From Lasiosphaeris hirsuta (taxonomy: Eukaryota; Ascomycota; Sordariomycetes; Sordariales; Lasiosphaeriaceae), in NCBI GenBank assembly GCA_030549175.1, contig JAUKUA010000003.1, positions 1,426,001-1,490,000 of the forward strand: a DNA stretch of 64,000 nucleotides, given 5' to 3'. This document shows positions 59,306 through 64,000 of the stretch, one piece after another. The notes below the pieces were generated by a model. That model was not told where the DNA came from. It did not search any database and saw only the letters and a program-made list of their open reading frames with translations. The stretch's first letter is position 1; each line of letters starts with the position of its first letter. Made by a program: the position numbers and the translations under genes.

Positions 59306-60021
59306 GTTGGTGGTCCGGATTAAATCGGAGGTGGGGGAGTGGGTTCGCGATGTGTGCTCCGATGAAGCGGTCTTGAAGGGGGGACGCCGCGAGTGGCGGG
59401 TGGTCCGAGTTACCGCCGGCTTGCCCGCGGGCTGTTTACTCGATAACCGGCATCGGTGACTTGAGCAGACTGTGGAGAGTCGCAGCTGCGCTGAGACGAG
59501 GCGGGATACGGCGTCGGGAGTGCGTGGAGGCGGGAGCGGGAGGAGAGCTTCTAGAATGCTGAATTGAGTTGCTGCTGGCAAGCCGCTGGCGCTCTGACAA
59601 ACCTGGTTGCCTGGTTGCCTGGCTAGGCGGATGCCAGAAGCTGCCACCAGCTGCCAGAAATCTGGAGGGGGTGGCTAAAATCCCAAGCGGCGCTGGCTGC
59701 GCACTGCGCCAGTCAGAACCCCACTTATCAGGTGATTCAGGGCCTGAGTCACAGTGAGGCTTGACGAACGTCATGAAACCTGCTAGGAAGGCGTAAACGA
59801 ACATCTCCAGCAGAGCGGTCTCGAGACAGTTTACCAGTTCACCTTGCAATTTACTGGACCAGAAAACAAAGCGGGGAACCACCTTCTGCCATAGCTCGGC
59901 CATCGCATTTCACCGGCCCCATTCTCACGACGAATTCGCATCCGCGCCCGGTGCCGAAAAACCCAACCAACCAGTGACTGCACGGAAAGACTGCACCAAA
60001 AGTCGGGATTTCTGACCGAAG
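59306..60021. other. Divergent promoter region of MIM2 and eIF2-beta
   Basis: This 716-bp space lies between divergent housekeeping genes. The reverse frame of MIM2 remains open into it, but without supporting homology. No regulatory element was assigned. Confidence 0.4.
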
Positions 60022-61421
60022 ATGGATGCTGAAGTAAGTTGTATACTCTGGGTGTTACGGATACTTTAGCCCTCTCGCATTCCCCTCACCACAACCCTGC
60101 TCTTTCAACCGATTCTTTCCCTGCCCCTCCAAGCTTCTTTTTTTATTCACAAGCCGCTACGTCGACCCGACGCCACCACCAAGTAGCCCTATTTTTTCTC
60201 TTTGTGGACTTTTCCCCAGCTTCCCGCCCCATAACCACACCTCATCCTGCGAAACCCTGAGCGAAACAAAACCAAATCGTGACGGCTCCACCGCGCACCT
60301 CGACCTAACATTTCTAGAAACCCGAAGTCCAAAGACGGACATCGCGCAAGTCGGTTGCATTCACAGACGAGAGACTGGTGGTTGACGCAGACGGCAACGT
60401 AACCATGAGTGCCTCCCCGAACGACGATACCAGAGAGACAGCTATGTCGCACACACCTCGTACGCCGCCTCTCCACGCCGCCCTCGGGGCCTTTACTGAT
60501 GCCTCTCAAGCACCCGCCGCCGACTCGGTTGAGGGCGACGGACTCGACCTCTCGCTCCTAAAGAAGAAGAAGAAAAAGGCCAAGAAGGACGACGAGGATG
60601 TCGATGGTGGCGATGAAGCTGCCCCGGCCGAGGGCGAGGAGGTGATCGACCTCTCGATGAAGAAAAAGAAGAAGAAGAAGGCCCCCAAGGAGGACGACGA
60701 GTTCGCCAAGAAGCTAGAGGCTCTTAAGCTCGAGGGTAAGGATGGCGACGAGCTGCCCACCGAGGAGACGGAGCAGGACGGTGACATGGAGAAGGGTACC
60801 GGCATCTGGGGCCACGACGAGACCAAGACGGTCGCTTACGACCCCCTCCTTGCGCGCTTCTTCACCCTGCTGGCGCAAAAGAACCCCGACCACGCCTCGA
60901 GCGGCACCCGGTCCTACAAGATCCCCCCTCCGCAGTGTCTCCGCGAAGGCAACAAGAAGACCATCTTTGCCAACATCGCCGAGATTTGCAAGCGCATGAA
61001 GAGAACCGACGAGCACGTCACATCCTATCTGTTCGCCGAATTGGGTACTAGCGGTTCCGTTGACGGTGCCAGGCGACTGGTCATCAAGGGTCGTTTCCAG
61101 CAGAAGCAGATTGAGAACGTTCTGCGGACCTACATTATTGGTATGTCTTGATGCCAACTCACGAGTCGTGATAACATGTGCTGACGTCAATTCATAGAGT
61201 ATGTAACGTGCAAGACTTGCCGCTCGCCCAACACCGAGCTCTCCAAGGGTGAGAACCGTCTATAGTAGGTGGCCTAAGCCGGAGAAATACTTGGCCGTAG
61301 TGCTAACCCAGGCAATAGCTTCATCACTTGCAACTCGTGCGGATCTCGTCGCTCAGTACAAGCCATCAAGACTGGTTTCTCGGCCCAGGTCGGAAAGAGA
61401 AGAAAGATGCAGCAGGGTTAA
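60022..61421 (+). CDS. SUI3: Translation initiation factor eIF2 subunit beta
   Basis: Four exons (60022-60033, 60318-61140, 61198-61264, 61319-61421) give 334 residues. The 12-nt exon 1 (MDAE) joins after a 284-bp intron to [20 protein letters not shown], which resembles the start of other fungal beta subunits. Two lysine blocks (KKKKKKAKK about 80; [10 protein letters not shown] about 120) match the K-boxes that bind eIF5 and eIF2B-epsilon. The central domain has [20 protein letters not shown], and the zinc ribbon is C283-x2-C286-x18-C305-x2-C308 (CKTC, CNSC). The protein carries Met-tRNA with eIF2 alpha and gamma to the ribosome. Only two K-boxes are obvious here, where budding yeast has three. 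The last intron falls inside the zinc ribbon. Single-gene housekeeping function is secure. Confidence 0.95.
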
Positions 61422-62228
61422 AGCCCTTTTTCCTTGTGCTTTTGTCTCTATCATTTGGGCCTTGCTGTTTCCTGCGTATTCAATCTTGGACGGAGTCAAA
61501 CGGCATCGTTGGTTGGGCTTCTCAGGGTCGTTTGGTGAAAAGATTGGTGTCTAGGGTTGCGCGGTCTCTCATGATGATGAGGGAATGGCAATGATATCGA
61601 CGGTCGTGGGCCGGTGGTGAACATCTCAGGCGGGCCGAAGGAAGATGCGTAAATTGTCGAGGGCCGGAAACAGTCTGGTTTGCCTTTGGGGGGAGGATGG
61701 AGTACATCGCCGGCGGTGGACCGTGTGCCCTTTTTGGGCAAGTGTGCACGCTAGACTATGGAGACTCGACGGGAATATACAGTCTAGACTTTCTGAATGA
61801 GGATGAACTCAGCGAGCTACGGGCTATCGCTCTGGTTGTGGTATAGTGCTTATTGACTTGACGTTTGGGCGGTCGGATGGCACTTTCTTGGTGCTTCTAA
61901 ACCAGGGCAGCATGTTGTGCGAGCATGTTTGGATGGCGCGACGCGCAAGTGCGCAGCTCAGAGAGGCATATACGTCCAAGAAAAGCATGTAGTAGGATTT
62001 GGCCACGTAGTGCAGGTCCGCCGCGTGGCTGAAATCTGGTTTCTCTAATTAGGCATAGTCGTGGGGTTTTTGTAGGTGTATTGGGGGGGGGGGGGATAGG
62101 GAATGAAGCTCTAGATTGTATAAAATCCTGACATCTGCAATGTCTCGGATTGGATCTCGGGCATCTTATCTTGCTCAGACTGTGCTTCGCGGTACTTTAA
62201 CACCACTATTTTATATCTTGCTGGAATC
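61422..62228. other. Intergenic region, no gene seen
   Basis: This 800-bp space lies between two forward genes and contains a 13-G run at 62083-62095. Nothing else stands out. Confidence 0.45.
62083..62095. repeat. G13 homopolymer
   Basis: Thirteen consecutive G, about 130 bp before the start codon of the FAD oxidoreductase gene. Length is probably variable and difficult to sequence exactly. Confidence 0.85.
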
Positions 62229-63862
62229 ATGTCAGAGACAAATGCTCAGGCTGAAGACGGCCGGGCGGGGTTGCCGGTTCCGAACCCATCTAAATCATTT
62301 TGGCTTCAAGACCCCTCGCCCATCCTACTCGGCCACCGGACCACTCCCGAGCTGCCGGAGACGGCGGATATCGCTATCATCGGCAGCGGACTTACCGGGT
62401 CGTTTGCAGCCCATTTTCTGAAAAATCGCGAGGGCTCTAAAAATGAGAGCGTGGTTATCCTAGAGGCGAGAGAGGCTTGTTTTGGGGCTACGGGACGGGT
62501 ATACGAGCACATCATCTGTCGATATTGATCATGCAAGTGACTAATAGAGCATAGAACGGTGGCCATTGCCAGCCCGAGGTCTACCGCTCGGCCCCCGATG
62601 TCGCCGCCTTTGAGCTCGAGAACTACCATTTCCTCCGGGACCTGGTCAAGACGCACTCGATCCCGTGCGACTGGGAGGACAAGGACGGCATCGTGCACAG
62701 CTTCTTCTCGCAAGATCTCTGGGAGGAAGCCCTGGCGGCGGTCGAGAAGACGGAGAGACTCCATCCCGAGCTCGCCGCCCAGCTGGAAGTCATCCACCGC
62801 CCGTCGCCCTCTTCCTTCTCGGCAACCAAGCCCCCCGGGGGCAACCACACGCTCGCCGGCCTGCGCATCCCCAACGCCCACGGCGCCGTCATCCAGAAGC
62901 ACGGCGCGACAGTCTGGCCGTACAAGCTCGTTGCCTGGGTGCTTGAACAACTGCTGGCCGCCTTCCCGGCCCCGGCATTCAACCTGCAGACCGACACGCC
63001 TGTGACGGCCCTAGCCCGCAACACGGACGGATGGAGCCTCACCACCCCGCGCGGCACCCTCGCCGCCCGTCAGGTCCTCCTCGCCACCAATGGCTACACC
63101 TCGCACCTCCTGCCGGCCTTCACCGACCTCATCGTCCCCGTCCGTGGCCAGCTAGGCGCCTACCGCCCGCCCACCGCCCCGCCCGCCCCGTCCTCCGTCC
63201 TCTCCTCCATCCTGAGTACCCTCCGCCTCGCCTCGCCTGCGGAGGCGCCCCTGAACCTCCGCCACTCGTACGGCTTCGACTCGTCCGCCCTCGACCCGGG
63301 CGGTCCGCGCGGCGAGTACCTCGGACAGCGGCCTGGCGGCGGCGGTGACCTGATCCACGGCGGGGGGCGGCGGCGCGCGCGCAACCTGGCCGTGGGCGAG
63401 TGGCGCGACGACGAGGTCGAGCCGGCCGTGGTGACGTACCTGCGGCGGAGCTTGGTGGAGGTGTTTGACCTGCGGCCGGGGAACAGGGACGGGGCGGAGG
63501 GGGAGGAGGCGGCGGCGGAGCTGGAGCTAGAGCCGACGTTTGAGTGGACCGGGGTCATGGCCTACAGCCGTGATCGGCGCTCATGGGTCGGGTCCGTTCC
63601 TGAGGGCTTGGGGGGCGGCGAGGGGCTGTTTATTAGTGCTGGATTTACGGGACACGGGATGCCGCACGCAACGCTAAGTGCGAGAGCAGTAGTTAGATTT
63701 ATGCTAGGTATAGAAAAACCTAGGGCTGGGTTGCCCGAGGGGTGTTGGGTGACGGAGGAGCGGGCGAGGGCGGCTAGGGCGACGGAGGAGAGCGTGCAGG
63801 AGAGAAGGAAGCATGGGGGCGGGGGCGGGGGCGATATCCCCAAGGTTATTATTGCCCCTTGA
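62229..63862 (+). CDS. FAD-dependent oxidoreductase (DAO family)
   Basis: Two exons (62229-62498, 62555-63862) join across a 56-bp intron, giving 525 residues. The N-terminal Rossmann signature IAIIGSGLTGSFAAHFL (about residues 49-65) binds the FAD ADP part, followed by the acidic strand end VVILEAREACFGATGR and, across the splice, NGGHCQPEVYRS. This FGATGRNGGH block is typical of D-amino-acid-oxidase (DAO, PF01266) enzymes such as gamma-glutamylputrescine or glycine/sarcosine-type oxidases. The C-terminal FISAGFTGHGMPHATLSARA is the second FAD-contact segment. The substrate is probably an amine or amino acid, but cannot be read from sequence. The middle contains GC-rich, Pro/Gly/Arg-rich insertions (about 290-345), and the C-terminus has a Gly run (GGGGGGD), so the linker regions are unusually low-complexity. 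There is no targeting signal; cytosol is likely. Confidence 0.88.
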
Positions 63863-64000
63863 GGTCTCGAAGAAGGTATCGCCCTCGCGAGTTGTCTGAT
63901 ATTTCACATTTTGTGTTGCATACATAAATAGGTACACAGTCGTGGGTTGGGACATGGGATGCTGCATTGTAAGCATAAGAGAAAAAGCACCTCCATTTTG
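63863..64000. other. 3' flank of the FAD oxidoreductase gene
   Basis: The last 138 bases are probably 3' untranslated sequence of the oxidoreductase. No gene start is visible before the window ends. Confidence 0.4.

Noticed and set aside
1..64000. A secondary-metabolite cluster around GGPP synthase
   Set aside because: The neighbours are a septation protein and a peroxin, with no terpene cyclase, P450, or transporter, so the synthase looks like the housekeeping copy.

Overview
This window is nuclear DNA of a filamentous ascomycete, most probably a Sordariomycete (Sordariales-like). The signs are monocistronic genes on both strands, short introns (mostly 53-110 bp) with GTRNGT donors and CTRAC-type branch points, long intergenic spaces, and a gene repertoire that includes eIF2-beta, SIN-pathway Cdc14, a Pom1-type DYRK kinase, PEX24-family peroxin, AIM24, MIM2, NCE102 and geranylgeranyl diphosphate synthase. 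There are no operons, no CRISPR, no complete transposon and no rRNA. Gene models were built by eye from splice signals and frame continuity. Every multi-exon model given here closes in frame.

Layout, left to right. 0.5-10 kb: a DUF1365 membrane protein, a three-exon GFA (glutathione-dependent formaldehyde-activating-like) zinc protein, a reverse-strand GPI-anchored secreted protein, and a cysteine-rich single-pass membrane protein. 10-17 kb: reverse-strand Cdc14 (septation signalling), a GGPP synthase (carotenoid/prenylation precursor), and a reverse-strand dysferlin-domain peroxin. 20-25 kb: a 1394-residue Pom1/DYRK2-type kinase. 25.9-26.1 kb: a reverse-strand tRNA-Ala(CGC) with a 12-nt intron, next to an 11-bp tandem repeat. 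26-34 kb: a gene-poor stretch of about 8 kb, ending at a small conserved Cys/His protein (34.1 kb), then another almost 4 kb without a gene.

38-46 kb: a six-exon TPR/F-box/LRR protein of Pof3/Dia2 type with one or two GC-AG introns, a decaying elongin C-like remnant, and a coiled-coil acidic protein without known relatives. 46-50 kb: AIM24 (mitochondrial, seven exons with a 21-nt microexon) diverging from a DUF1279 mitochondrial protein. 52-56 kb: a small conserved protein and a PNGase A-like type II membrane glycoprotein. 57.9-61.4 kb: NCE102-type MARVEL protein, reverse-strand MIM2, and eIF2-beta. 62.2-63.9 kb: an FAD-dependent oxidoreductase.

The genes are mostly unrelated housekeeping or cell-surface functions. 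Loose themes are the mitochondrial outer membrane and mitochondrial biogenesis (AIM24, DUF1279, MIM2), the cell cortex, septation and polarity (Cdc14, DYRK, NCE102), and ubiquitin-ligase adaptors (the F-box protein and the elongin C-like remnant about 0.8 kb apart). I did not find a clear new multi-gene system. The most interesting items are the candidate GC-AG introns with identical exon/intron junctions in one gene, the elongin C-like relic, the intron-containing tRNA, the homopolymer-burdened introns of AIM24, and a perfect 12-bp-arm palindrome in the 34-38 kb desert.
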